A stretch of DNA of 64,000 bases. Source: Stramonita haemastoma (taxonomy: Eukaryota; Mollusca; Gastropoda; Neogastropoda; Muricidae). Below, piece by piece: positions 11,925 to 25,200 of this stretch (positions within the stretch are counted from its first letter, which is position 1; every line of letters begins with the position of its first letter). Below the pieces are notes generated by a model. That model was not told the origin of the DNA. It was given only the letters and a program-made list of their open reading frames with translations, and ran no database searches. The stretch covers positions 29,880,688-29,944,687 of the forward strand of contig CM060344.1 in NCBI GenBank assembly GCA_030674155.1, given 5' to 3'. Made by a program: the position numbers and the translations under genes.

Positions 11925-13283
11925 AGCCCAAAACTTTTTACTGTGTGATACCAACACAAAAGACACCTTTGTGCTTGAACACAACCAAATACAATTTACA
12001 ATACTGTAACGTTACAAAATACATTTTCTGAAGTGGTACACCAAAAGAAACCCCACATGAACGAAAAATCCCCTTCCATTTTAGTGTAACCTAACAGATC
12101 AAACCAGACATTTCACTATTCAAAGACATTTTGACTATACTGTAAGACTACTAAACACTGTTTACTATACTAGAACACAAACAAAGACCTTTTACAGTAC
12201 TAAGCAACACTACAAAACACATTCTACTTTACTGTAAAAGTATAAAACATATTTCACCCTACAACAACACAAGACATTTTATGTACTAGAACTGCACAAA
12301 ACACACAATTTGCTGTATTAGTTTTGAAGAAAAACAAAACATGTTTTACTGCATCATAACAGTACAAAACACGCATTTTGACTATATTTTGACTATATAC
12401 ATAAACATACACATCTTACTGAACGATGTATAACCATTAAACATAACTTACTGTAAATAAACAAACATATCTTAAGAGAACAAAACCATCATAATTTACA
12501 GTAGTAGTAGGCATCCATCAGTCTGGGAAGACTATGAAGTTGCGCTCGAGTCTTTATTGCGCAAAGCTGTTATACTTTTATACTGTTATACTTTACAACC
12601 ACACTATAAAACACAGTTTACCGTACTATAATATTAGCAAACACCTTTTGTGTACTGTAGCAGCACCAAACACACATTTTGTTGTACATTTCTGAATCGT
12701 TACTGCATAAAACGCAGATTTCACTCCTGTAAAACTACAAAACACATTCTACTTTACTATCACAATACAAAACACTTTTTACTTTACCACAACAGCAACA
12801 AAAAGTATATTTTCAACGATAACAAGATAAAAAGGTATTTTGTGTACCGAAACATAATATTTTCCTATTTTGTATAACACACACATTTTCCAGCACTATA
12901 ATGAAAAAAGCGCACAGCACATTTAACAGCTCCAAACATTGCACTGTACTTACAACACAACAAAATACATTTTACGGTAATGCATTTATAAAATCACATT
13001 TTCTGTACTATTACACCAAAACCACACTTTTCTAAACTGTAGCAAAAAAGCAAAACAAACACATTTAACCATAACAAAACATAATCTACTGCACTATAAA
13101 AAAAATTTGTACCGTTTTATAACACTACCAAACGGATTTTAGTTTACAATAACAGAAAAAAGCACATTTCTCTGTACAAAGACACGTTACAAAACGTATT
13201 TTCTGTACTCACTGTACTATAACACAACAAAGCACATTTTACCGTACAAAAATATTACAATAACATTTTTTCTGCATCCATCC
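11925..13283 (-). repeat. Reverse-polarity segment within B2
   Basis: From about 11925 the AT-rich repeat words appear as reverse complements (CAAAACACATT, TTTACTGTAC). A solo TIR fragment lies inside at about 12500-12572 (GTAGTAGTAGGCATCCATCAG). The left switch, next to TTCTAGTATGAATAGCCC, has no obvious spacer. The right side passes straight into the left terminus of a full TIR element. Confidence 0.8.
12500..12572 (-). mobile_element. TIR element, solo terminus fragment
   Basis: About 70 bp match only the terminal repeat: GTAGTAGTAGGCATCCATC, then AGACTATGAAGTTGCGCTC and a stretch ending near GCGCAAAGC. Both sides are reverse-polarity class B repeat. It begins in a GTA run like the other termini. 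Confidence 0.7.
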
Positions 13284-13900
13284 AGTAGGCATCCATCAGT
13301 CTTGGAAGACTATAGACTTGCATTCCAGTCTTGAGAGCGCAAAGCATGGGTAAGTAAGTATGGAGGGAAGCTGTTACCAATGTAGCAGCTGTTACTCCAC
13401 GCCGCTGGAATGATCCATTGGAAAGGCAATGACCGATATGAATGGTTCCAGTACCGTCGCAGGAGCAACCAGAACGTTGCCATAATATACAGCCCCGAGC
13501 CGCCCTGGGACTCCAACTCCCCGATTTTTCCTCAGGGATGGTGTCTAAACACGACACCTGTGTGTATACTGGGTTTTTTTTTATAATAATAATGTCCTCC
13601 GTTCCTACCAACACACGATGGCCTGCTCTTCCGAAAGGCGGAACGGGGTTTTAACGTGTGTGCAAGATGTTCTGCGTGCGTTAGCACACGGTGCTTCGGG
13701 TTACAATCTCATCAAAATTAATGACTTCTGCACTATAACACCAGTAAAACAGAGGGTGGGTTTGCTTATGGACATGACGAGAGGGGGGTCTGCTGCATGG
13801 CTAACAGCCTGTCCTCCATACTTTCTTTACCCAGGCCTTGCGCTCCAAAGGCTAGAGCGCAACTTCGTAGTCTTCTGAGACTGATGAAAGCCAACTACTA
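13284..13900. mobile_element. Full-length TIR element with ~105-bp inverted termini
   Basis: The left terminus reads GTAGGCATCCATCAGTC and the right terminus ends TCTGAGACTGATG. About 105 bp of each end are inverted copies of each other, including GAGCGCAAAGCATGGGTAA on the left against TTACCCAGGCCTTGCGCTC on the right. The interior carries the landmarks of the half copies (CCCCGATTTTTCCTCAGGG, CACACGATGGCCTGCTC) and then a second interior segment absent from half copies (GGTGCTTCGGGTTACAATC, CTTATGGACATGACGAGAG). Length is about 617 bp, with no transposase reading frame. I infer a non-autonomous DNA element. The superfamily is not assigned because TAC repeats at the ends hide any target duplication. 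Confidence 0.75.
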
Positions 13901-14749
13901 CTACTACTAACACTACAAACACACATTTTACTTTACGTATTTTACTACACTATAACACAAACACATTTGCACTATACAATATATTATAAAGACTATAAAA
14001 CATTACTTACTCTACAATAACAAAAAAGTATTTTGTAAGCATAATCAGTCAAATGTTAATGTTATAGTACAGTAAAGGCGTTTACAGAAAAATGTGTATT
14101 CTTTTGTAGTTGTAAAGTATAAACCGTTTTGTAATCTTATATTACGGCGAAATGCGTTTGGTTAATATTGTTTGGTTGTTTGTTTTTTTTACAATGAATT
14201 ACGCTGAATGGTGTTACATACTACAGTAAAATGTGTTTGTATTTTAGTAAACAGTGTTTTGAAATATAGTACTGTAAATGTGTTTTGTAGTGTTTAATAT
14301 GAGTTTTGTGCTGTTATGATAGAGTAAAATGTGTTGTGCTTTTCATTATAGTACAACAAAAGAATATTTGTGTGCAGTTCTGATTCTGAAAATGGGGGAG
14401 TTTTGAAAAGTGTGTTCTTGTGTTCTAGTACTAAAAGGTTTTCTGTAATAGTAAATACAGTAATAGTAATAGTACAGTAAATAATGTTTTGTAGAGTGGT
14501 TGTAAAGTATGATGCGTTTTGTTGTCTTAAACGGGAAAATATGTTTTGTACAGTAAATGTTTTGTTGTGTTTCCTAGAACACTGAAAGCAGTTTGTGTTA
14601 AAGCATAGTAAACAGTGTGTTTGTCTGTAGTATTGCAGAATGTGTTAAACATTCCAGAAAATGTCTTTTTGTGCAGTAAAATGTGTTTTGTAGTGTGATG
14701 GGAAAGTAGATTGTGTTTTTATAGTGTTATCATACAGAAACGTACTGGA

Positions 14750-15085
14750 CAATGAAATCTGCAGTTTTGTGAAGTTGCGATTCCAGTAATGTGGAATTTA
14801 ATAGTAAGATGTACGCTGGTTTAGGTGTCTGAGTCAAGCCTTTAGCAAATCTTACATGACAAATGCTAAACACTCTACACAGGGTTTTGTCTGCATCTGG
14901 GATAAGATAGGTTGTAACAACGAATTGTTTGGCTGCCATTTTGCACATTCCTTCATTGATTGTGCATGACTGAGTGATATGTGTGCTGCAGAAAGTTATA
15001 TATCTGTAGAAATGCACTATTCTTGTACACTTCATGAGCTATGTAACAAAGCATTCTGCATCCAGATTTATTTCAATGTAGTACA
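14750..15085 (+). repeat. Class B conserved core, copy in B2
   Basis: The same core as at 5545, with small deletions: GTAGTACAGC near 14805 is shortened, and the word after GCTGCCATTTTGCACA is missing part of the usual text. It lies between forward AT-rich repeats. These indels shift the reading frame seen in other copies, which argues against coding. Confidence 0.75.
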
Positions 15086-15532
15086 GAAAAGTGTTTTCTG
15101 GTGTTCTAGTACTAAAAGTTTTTCTTTAAAAGCAAAGTGTAGTCAAATGTGTTTTGTAGAGTGGTTGTAAAGTATGATGATGCGTTTTGATGTTTTAATC
15201 GGTAAAATATGTTTTGTACAGTACATGTTTTATAGTGTTTCCTAGTACAGTGAAATGAGTTTGTGTATTCTGCATGGTAAACTGTGTATTTGTCTGTAGT
15301 ATAGGAAAATGTTGGATTATTACCTTTAAGAAAACACTGTAAAAGGAAAGGGCGTTTTGTAATAGCATAGTACAGTAAAATGTTATAGTTATAGTACAGG
15401 CGTTTTGTAATATCATTGTACAGTAAAATGCGTTTCCTTATGTATTTGTTTTGTAATCTTATAATACGGTAAAACATGTTTTTTACGATGAATTACGCTG
15501 AATGGTGTGACATAGTACAGGAAAAATTCATG

Positions 15533-15645
15533 TAAGTCTGTCCTGAGCCTAAGGCTCATCAGGCCGGTCCTTTTGCCCGGTTTCTGTGGCGCTAAGCGAC
15601 TGAGAGTCATAGACTCCCCCCTGGATAGGACGCCAGTCTATCGCA
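15533..15645 (+). mobile_element. SINE-like short insert with 11-bp target duplication
   Basis: A GC-richer 113-bp insert (TAAGTCTGTCCTGAGCC to CGCCAGTCTATCGCA) is flanked by direct copies of AAAAATTCATG at 15522-15532 and 15646-15656. Removing the insert and one copy restores the class B text found at 39061-39100. The 3' words CTGGATAGGACGCCAGTC resemble tails of widely dispersed short elements in aquatic animals (from memory, not searched). I see no clear RNA polymerase III A and B boxes, so it may be a truncated SINE or another short retrotransposed sequence. Confidence 0.75.
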
Positions 15646-18600
15646 AAAAATTCATGTGCTTGTGTTTTAGTATAGTGTTTTGTAGTCCAGTGAAGATATG
15701 TTTTGTTGTGTTTTAGCACAATGGAATCTCTGTTTCGATCTGTTTTAATGGACTGAAATGTAAGATCTTTGGAGCTATATTTTAAGAAATGTGTGTATCT
15801 TGGTGGAAAATGTGTTTGTAGTACAGAAAATGTTTGTAGTGTTACAGTTAAGTGGAATATCTTTTGTATGTGTTAAAATACAATATGGTATAGGACAGAG
15901 AAACGTGTTTTGTATTCTTATAAGTTAGGAAAATGTGGGCGTTTGTTATAGTGCTGCAGAATGGTATCATAATAGAGTAAAATGTGTTTTGTTGTATCAT
16001 AAAAATTAATGTAAAATGTGTTTGCTGTGTTATGTAATGTTTAATAGTGTTATATCTCATTGCGTATGCATTTGTGCTACAGTGTAGTACAATACGTGTA
16101 GTAAAATGCGTGTTGATAGTGTTGCATTATAATAAACGGAGAAACACGCGTGTTCTGTGCATGGTACACTAAAGTGTCAAAGTACAGTGCAATGTGTTTG
16201 TGCTATAGTGTTGTAAAATACGTATAGTAAAATCTGTGTTACAGTATAATAAACGTGAGTTCTGTAGTGTTATGAGAGTGAAATGTGCTTTATGCAGTTA
16301 TGATCATGTATTTGTAAGGCTGTTGTGTTTTTTTCTTTTTCTTTTTCTTATGGTACAGGAAAATGTGTGATTTCAGGTGTACAGAAAATGCTGTTTGTAA
16401 TCTGTATTCTTCTATATAACGCTGCACTTTTTCTTTGCCTTTTCTTTGTGGTGTTTTTGTAACTGGAAATCCGTTTTGCAGTGTACGGTAAAAAAAAAAA
16501 ATGTTTTGAAGTTTTACAGCAAATTGTGTTTTATGATGTTAAAGTACAGTAAAATGTGTTTGTTTCCAAAATAGTTTTGCTGATACAATCAAAAATCCAA
16601 ATTTCCTTTTCCTCATTGGCTCAAACCTCCAACCTAATATGTTTTGGTGAGGTCAAAAAATCAATCCACCTATTCCTGGTCAGTTCCAAAGTCGAACCCA
16701 CCATTTCCTGGTCATGTCCAAAATCAAACCCACCAATTCCTGGTCAGATCCAAAATCATAACCACCTGTCCCTGGTCAGGTTCAAAATCTGATCCACCTA
16801 TTACTGCTCAGGTCCAAACGGTGATCCACCATTTTTGAGTCTGGTCTAAAATCTGATTCACCTTTTGTTTGACGGGTCCAAAATGTGATCCACCTTTTCC
16901 TGGTCAGGTCCAAAATCAAACCCACCATTTCCTGGTCAGGTCCAAAATCTGATCCAGCTTTTTTTGGTCAGGGCCAAAATCCAAACCACCATTTCCTGGT
17001 CAGGTCTAAAATCGGATCAACCTTTTCCTGGTCAGGTTCAAAATTCCAACATTTTCATGGTCAAATCCAAAATGCAACCCACCAATTCCTGCTCAGGTCC
17101 AAAATCTGATCCATATTTTCCAAGTCCGGTCCAAAATCCAAACCACCATTTCACGGTTAGGTCCAAAATCCAACCCACAATTTGCTGGTCAGGTCCAAAA
17201 TCTGATCCACCTTTTCCTGGTCAGGTCCAAAATCTGATCCATATTTTCCAGGTCAGGTCCAAAAAACAACCCACCATTTTCTTGTCAGGTACAAAATCCA
17301 GCCCACCATTCAATGGTCAGGTTTAAAATCTGATCCACCTCTTCCTGGTCAGGTCCAACAGGTCCAAAAATAAACCCACCTATTCCTGGCCGAGTTTGAA
17401 ATCCAACCCACAATTTCCTGGTCAGGTTCAGAATCTGATCGACCTTTTCTTGGTTAGGTCCAAAATCCTACCCACCAATTCTTCATCAGGCCAAAATCCA
17501 ACCCATTTCCTGGTCAGGTCCATAATCTGATCCACCTAATCCTGGTCCGGTCCAAAATCTGACCCACCTTTTTCTGGTCAGGTCCAAAATCCAACTTATC
17601 ATTACTGGGGCAGGTCCAAAATCCAACTGTGAATTACCTAGTCAAGTCCAAAATCTGATCCACCTATTAGTAGTCAGGTCCAAAATACAACCCACCTTTT
17701 CCTAGTCAGGTCCAAAATCAAACCATCTATTTCCTTGTCAGTTAAAAAATTTAACCCACCCTTTCTTGGACAGGTCCAAAATCCAATGCACCTGTTCTTG
17801 GTGAGGTCCAAAATTCAGTATACCCACCTTTTCTCATCGTCTAAAATCCACCTTTTATTGCTTGGATTTAAAATCCTACCAACCTTTTCGTTATCCTCTC
17901 CAGAATGCAACCAACCTCTTTGTAGTTTTGTACCAAATCTAACCCACTAATTTCTGGTCAGGTCCAAATCCAACCTTTTGGTGTTTGTAGCACAGACCCA
18001 CCTATTCCTTGTCAGGTCCAAAATCCAACCCACCATTTCCTGGTGAGGTCGAAAATCTGATCCACCTTTTCCTGTTCAGGTACAAAATCTTATCCACGTA
18101 TTCCTGGTCAGGTCCAAAATACAACCCACCATTTCCTGATCAAGTTCAAAATCTGATCCATATTTTCCAGGTCAAGTCTAGACTCCACCCCACGATTTCC
18201 TGGTCAGGTCAAAAAGGTAATCCACCATTCTCTGATCAGGTTCAAAATCTGATACACGCATTCCTTGTCTGGTCCAAAATCCAACCCACCATTTTTCTGG
18301 TCAGATCCAAAATCTGATCCACCTTTTCCTGGTCATGTCCAAAATGCAACCCACTATTCCCTGGTCAGGTCCAAAATCTGATCCACCAATTCCTGGATGG
18401 GTCCAAAATCTAATTGACATTTTCCCTGGTCAGGTCCAAAGTTCAGTGTACCTACCCAGTCTATCCACCTTTTATTAGTTGGGTTAAAAATGGACCCCAC
18501 CTTTTCCTTATCCCTTCCAAAATGCAACCCACCTCTTTTTTTTTTGTCTGAAATCTAACCCAGTATTTTCTTGTCAGGTCCCATTCCAACCTCATTTTGT

Positions 18601-21600
18601 GTTTGTAGAACAGAATCACCTTTCCCTGGTCAGGTTACAAATCCAACCAACCTTTTTCTGGTCGGGTCCAAAATCAAACCCACTTTTTCCTGGTCAGGTC
18701 CAAAATCCAACCCACCATTTCATGGTCAGGTCCAAAATCTGATCCACATTTTTCCAGGTTATCTCCAAACTCCAACACACCATTTCCAGGTCAGGTCCAA
18801 ATTGCAGCCTACCATTTCATAGTTATGTTCAAAATCTGATCCGTATTTTCCTGGTCTGGTCAAAAAAAACCCCACCTTTTCCTTTTCAGGTTCAAAATCC
18901 AACCAACCATTCCATGGTCAGGTTCAAAATCTGATCCACCTATTCCTGGTCAGGTCCAATGGGTCCAAAGTCAACCCACCTATTCCTGGACAGGTCATAA
19001 ATTGAACCCACCTTTTCTTGGTCGGGGTCAAAATATGATCCAACTTTTCCTTGTCAGGTCCAAAATCCAAACAACCATTTGCTAGTCAGGTCCAAAATAC
19101 GACCCACCATATCCTGGTCAGGTACAAAATGTTATCCACCATTTCTTGGTCATGTCCAAAATCCAACCCACCATTTCCAGGTCAAGTCCAAAATGCAACC
19201 AAACATTTCCTGGTCAGGTAAAAAATCTGATGCAAATGTTCCTTGTCAGGTCCAAAATCCAACCCACAAATTAATGGTCAGGTCCAAAATCCAACCCACC
19301 ATTCCTTAGTCAGGTCCAATATCTGATCCACCTATTCCTAGTCAGGTCCAAAATGCAACCCACCATTTCTTGGTCAACTCCAAATTGCAACCCACCATAT
19401 CCTCGTCAGGTCCAAAATCTCATTTATATTTTCCATGTCAGGTCCAAATATTCAACCCACCATTTCCTAGTCAAGTCCAAAATCTAATGCACCTTCTCCT
19501 GGTCATAATTTAAATCCAACCAACCTTTTACTGGTCAGGTACAAAATCAAAAGCACCATTTCCTGGTCAGGTCCAAAATCTGATCCACATTTTTCAAGTC
19601 AGGTGCAAAATCCAACCCACCATTTCCTAGTCAGGTCCAAAATCCATCCCACCATTCTTTGGTCATGTCCAAAGTCTGATCCACCTTTTTCTGTTCAGGT
19701 CCAAAATCCAACCCACCACTTCCTGGTCAGGTCCAGAATCTGATCCATCTTTTTCTGGATGGTTCCAAAATCCATCCACCTTTTCCTGGTCAGGTCGAAA
19801 GTTTAGTCTACCTAACATTTTTCATCGTTTGAAATCCACCTTTCCTTGGTACGGTTTAAATCCCAACCCACCGTTTACTAATCCCATCAAAAATGAAACC
19901 CACTTTTTCCGACTTTTTTCTGAAATCTAACGCACTAGTTTCTTGTCAGGTCCGAATCCAACCTGATTTTGTGTATGTAATACAGACCCACCTATGATTC
20001 GTCAGGTCCAAAATCCAACCCACATTTTCCTGGTCAGTTCCAAAATCTGATCCAACTATTCCTTGTCAGGTCCAAAATCCAACCCACCATTTCCTGGTCA
20101 GGTGAAAAATCCAATGCACCATTTTCTGATCAGGTCCACAATCTGATCAACCTTTTCGTGGTCAGGTCCAAAAACCAGCCCACCATTTCCTGGTCAAGTA
20201 AAAAATGCAACCCACCATTTCCTGGTCAGGTTTAAAATCTGATTGACATTTTCCTGGTCAGGTCCAAAATCCAACCCACCATATCCTGGTCAGTTCAACA
20301 ATCTGATCCATCTTTTCCTTGACGGGTCCAAAATCCAATCCACCTTTTCTCGGTCAGAAACAAAGTTAGTCTACCCACCTTTTCTCATCGTCTTAAATCC
20401 ACCTTTTATCGGTTGGGTGAAAAATGCAACCCACCTTTTCCTTATCACATCCAAAATGGAACCCACCTCTTCATACTTTTGTTTCAAATCTATCCCACTA
20501 TTTTTTGGTCAGGCCCATTTTGTGTTTGAAGTAAAGACCCATCTATTCCTGATCAGGTCACAAAATCCAACCCACCTTTACCTGGTCTGATCCAAAATCA
20601 AATTCACAATTTACTCTTTAGGTTCAAAATACAACCCACCTAATCCTGGTCACGTCCAAAATCAGATCCACGTATTCCTGGTCAGATCCAACACCCAACC
20701 CACCATTACCTTGTCAGGTCCAAAATCCAACTCACAATTTCCTGATCAGGTCCAAAATCTCATCCTCCTATTACTGGTCAGGTCCAAAATCCAAACCACC
20801 ATTTCCTGGTCTGGTCCAAAATCCTTCCCAGCTTTTCCTCATCAGTTCCAATATCCAACCCATCATTTCCTAACCTAAATCTAACCCACTATTTTCTGGT
20901 AAGGTTCAAATCCAACCTTTTGGTCTTTGTAGCACAAGACCCACCTATTCCTGGTCAGGTCTAAAAGCCAACCCATCTTTTCCTGGTGAGGTCCAAAATC
21001 TGATCCACCTTTTCCTGGTCAGGTACAAAATCTTATCCACGTATTCCTTGTCAGGTCCAAAATCCAACCCAACATTTCCTGGTCAAGTCCAAAATGCATC
21101 CCACCATTTCCTGATCAAGTCCAAAATCTGATCCATATTTTTCAGGTCAGGATTAAAATCCAACCCACCAATTCTTGGTCAGTTCAAAAATCTAACCCAC
21201 CATTCCCTGGCCAGGTTCAAAATCTGATCCACGTATTCCTGGTCTGATCCAAAATCCAACCCACCATTTTCTGGTCAGATCTAAAATCTGATCCACCTAT
21301 TCCTGGTCAGGTCCAAAATCCAGCCCACCATTTCATAGTCAGGTCCAAAATTTAATCCACCTTTTCCTGGTCAGGTCCAAAATCCAACCCACCATTTCTT
21401 GGTCAGGTCCAAAATCAGATCCACCATTTCGTGGACGGGTCCAAAATCCAATTGACCTTTTCCCTGGTCAGGTCCAAATTTCAGTGTACCCACCCTCTCT
21501 CATTGTCTGAAATCCACCTTTTATTAGTTGGGTTAAATTTCCAACCCACCTTTTCCTTATCCTGTTCAAAATGCAACCCACCTCTTTGTAGTTTTGTCTC

Positions 21601-21625
21601 AAATCTAACCCAGTATTTTCTGGTC

Positions 21626-22296
21626 CAATCCAATAATGGTGCTTATAGCCCCGCCAACCACATAGGCCATATCAGGGCTATCGCCTCGTCACATTTGAAA
21701 AACTCGTATTAAAAGTTTGCGACTATGTACAGTTTAAAACGAGGTATAAAACCAACTCAACTGTTCTTGCTTGTATCGACGCCCCGGTCGACCATAAGGG
21801 TCAGCCCAGAACGGCCCCTGTGTTGTGGGAAAACCCACATCGATCACACTTAAAACGAGATAAAACCAAAACCGGGTTCCTTAAAACAACCCTGTACTTA
21901 GAGACCCACCATATCACTTTCACTCATATCAGACGAAAAAAGCTAGATTCTCTCAGGAAGTTAAAAATGGTGTCCAGTGGAACATCCTGAAAGAGGATCT
22001 TTAGGGAGTCCGTGGTAAAATGCTTGTGCCTAATATCCTGAACATCCTGACACTCGAGGAGCAGATGCCTGACGGTCACCTGCACATCGCAAGTCACGCA
22101 CCACGGGGTTCCTTCGCCTTTCAGCAAGTGCACATGAGTGATGTGAGAATGACCCATATGTATCCTGGTGAGCACTGTCACCTCCCTTCAGTTTTTGACA
22201 CCCAGAGGGAAAACCTCTTTCAGGTTGGGACGGATCCGATAAAGCTTGTTCGTCTGAGCATTCCACTCCTCCTGCCAGAGGGAATGCACATATTGC
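21626..22296 (-). mobile_element. I-like LINE, 5'-truncated 3' end, with target duplication
   Basis: This 671-bp insert splits a class A anchor. Direct copies of ATTTTCTGGTC lie at 21615-21625 and 22297-22307; deleting one copy plus the insert gives back the anchor consensus. The reverse strand carries the C-terminal end of a LINE ORF2 followed by about 290 bp of 3' untranslated sequence (21626-21923). The element was copied from its 3' end and stopped early, typical of target-primed reverse transcription. It has no poly-A; the 3' end on the reverse strand is ATTATTGGATTG. Confidence 0.85.
21924..22281 (-). pseudogene. LINE ORF2 C-terminal fragment (I/Nimb-like), interrupted
   Basis: The reverse strand encodes, from about 22281 down, a segment beginning WQEEWNAQTNKLYRIRP and then, after one in-frame TGA at 22188-22190, LTRIHMGHSHITHVHLLKG, CVTCDVQVTVRHLLLEC and IRHKHFTTDSLKILFQDVP. 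It ends at a stop at 21924-21926. The pattern of LTR-hIGH-hTH-LLKG followed by C-x2-C and a later H/C pair is what I know from the tail that follows RNase H in I-group LINEs. Reverse transcriptase and RNase H are absent because of 5' truncation. The premature stop and truncation make it dead. Clade assignment is from recalled family features. Confidence 0.75.
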
Positions 22297-25200
22297 ATTT
22301 TCTGGTCAGGTCCAAATCCAACCTGATTTTGTGTTTGTAGTACAGACCCACCTTTTCCTGGTCAGGTCACAAATCCAACCAATTTTTCTTCATCAGGTCC
22401 AAAATCAAATCCACTATTTCCTTGTCAGGTCCAAAATGCAACTCACCTTTTCCTGGTCAGTTCCAAAATCTGATCCACCTTTTTTATGGTCAGGTCCAAA
22501 ATCCAACCCACTTTTTCCTGGTCAAGTCCAAAATCTGATCCACCTTTTCCTGGTGAGGTCCAAAATCAAACCCACCATTTCGTAGACCATTTGTCAGGTG
22601 AAAAATGCAGCCAGCCATTTCGTAGATAGTTCCAAAATCTGATCCATATTTTCCTGGTCTGGTAAAAAATTAAACCCACCATTTCCTTTTCAGGTCCAAA
22701 ATCAAACCCACCATTCCATGTTCAGGTTTTAAATCTGATCCACCTATTCCTGGTCAGGTCCAACAAGTCCAAAATCAACCAACCTATTCCCGGTCAGTTC
22801 CAAAATTGAACCCACCTTTTCCTGGAAAGGGTCAAAATCTGATCCACCTTTTCCTTTTTAGGTCCAAATTCCAACACTCCATTTCCTGGTTAATTCCAAA
22901 ATCCAGCCCACCATTTCCTAGTCGGGTACAAAATCTCACCCGCCATTTCCTAGTTAGGTCCAAAATCCAACCCAACATTTCCTGATCAGGTCCAAAATCC
23001 GATCCAGCATTTCCTGCTCAGGTCCAAAATCTGAACCAGCATTTCCTGGCCATGTCCAAAATGTGATCCACCTTTTCTTTGTCAGGTCCAAAATCCAACC
23101 AAACTTTTCTTGGTCAGGTAAAAAATCTCACCCACCATTGCCTGATCTGGTCCAAACTCCGACCCAACATTTCCTGATCAGGTCCAAAATGTAATCCACC
23201 ATTTTCTGGTCAGTTCCAAAATCAAACCCACAATTTCCAGGTTAAGTCCAAAATACAAACCACCATTTCCTGGTAAGATCCAAAATCTGAATCAAATTTT
23301 CATGGTCAGGTCCAAAATCCAAACTGCCATTTCATGGTTGGGTCCAAGATCCAACCCACCATTCCATAGTCAGGTCCAATATCCAATATTAACCTATCCC
23401 TTGTCAGGTAAAAAATGCAACCCATTATTTCCTAGTCAAGTCCGAAATGCTACCCACAATTTCCTGGTCAGTTTGAAAATCTAATCCTTATTTTCCAGGT
23501 CAGGTCCAAAATCGAACGCACCCTTTCGTGGTCAGGTCAAAATCTGATCCGTATTTTCCTGGTCAGGTCCAAAATCCAACCCACCATTTCCTGGTCAGGT
23601 CCAAAATCAGATTCACCATTTCCTGGTCAGGTTCAAATTGTGATCCACCTTTACCTGGTCAGGTCCAAAATCCAACCGAACTTTTTCTGGTTAGGTACAA
23701 CATCTGATCCACCTTTTCCTATTTAGGTCCAAAATTCAACCCACCATTTCCTGGTCCATTCCAAAATCTGACCCACCATTTCCTGGTTAGGTCCATAATG
23801 TGATCCATCTTTTCCTGGTCAGATCCAAAATCCAATCCACTATATCCTGGTCAAGTCAAAAATCAGACCAGGCTTTTCCTGGTTAGGTCCAGAATGTGAG
23901 CCACCTGTTCCTGTTGAGGTCCAAAATCAAACCCACTATTTCCTGGTCAAGTCAAAAATCCAACCCATTATTTCCTGGTCAGGCCCAAAATGTTATCAAT
24001 AATTTCCTGGTCAGGTCCAAAATCCAAACCACCAAATCGTGGTCAGGTCCAAAATCCAACCCACCATATCATAGTCAGGTCAAAAATCTGATCTACCTAT
24101 CCCTAGTCAGGTCCAAAATCCAACCCATCATTTTTAAATCAAGTCAAAAAGGCAACCTACCATTTCCTGGTCAGGTCCAAAATCTGATCAATATTTCCTG
24201 GTCAGGTCCAAATTCCAACACACCATTTCACGGTCAAGTCAAATATCCAACCTAGCATTCCATATTCAGGTTCAAAATTTGATCCACCTATTCCTTGTCA
24301 GGTCCAAAATCAAACCCACCATTTCCTGGACGAGTCCAAAATCCACTCCACCCTTCCGTGGTCAGGAGTCTGATCAACCTATTCCTGGTCAGTTCTAAAA
24401 TCCAACCCACTGTTTGTTTCTCAGGTCCACAATCTGATCCAACTTTTTTTAGACGGGTCAAAAATTCAATCCACCTTTTCGTGGTCAGGTCCAAAATCCA
24501 ATCCACTTTTTCCTGGTCAGGTTCAGTCTACCCATCTTTTATCATCGTCTTAAATCCACCTTTTCTTTGTTCGGTTAAAAATGCAACCGACCTTTCTCTT
24601 ATCTTGTCCAAAGTGCAACCAACCTCTTCATACTTTTGTCTCAAATCTAACCCACTTTTTTCTGGTCAGGTCCAAATCCAACCACATTTTGTGTTTGTAG
24701 TATAGACCCACCTAAGCCTGGTGAGGTCCAAAATCCAAGCCAACTGGTCCTGTTCAGGTCCAAAATCTGATCCTTTTTTCCTGGTCAGGTCCAAAATCCA
24801 ACCCACCATTTCCTGGTGACGTCCAAACTCCAGCGCACAATTTCCTGGTCAGGTCCAAAATCTGATCCATATTTTCCTGTTTAAATCCAAAATCCAACCC
24901 ACCAGTTACTGGTCAAGTCCAAATTGCAAACAAAAATTTTCTGGTCAGGTCCACAATCTGATCTATATTTTCCTGGTCAGTTCCAAAATCCAACCCACAA
25001 TTTCCTGGTCAGGTCCTAAATGTAACCCACCATTTTCTGGACAAGTCTAAAATCTCATCCCTATTTTTCTGGTCAGAGCCAAAATCCAACCCACCATTTC
25101 CTGATCACATCCAAAATCCAATCCACCATTCCATGGTCAGGTCTAAAATCTGATCCACCTTTTGCTCATCAGGTCCAAAATCCAACCCACCATTTCCTGG

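Noticed and set aside
13255..13614. The 119-codon reverse frame over the TIR element as a transposase
   Set aside because: It has no DDE or other transposase motif, is not open in the copy at 43151, and overlaps the terminal repeat.
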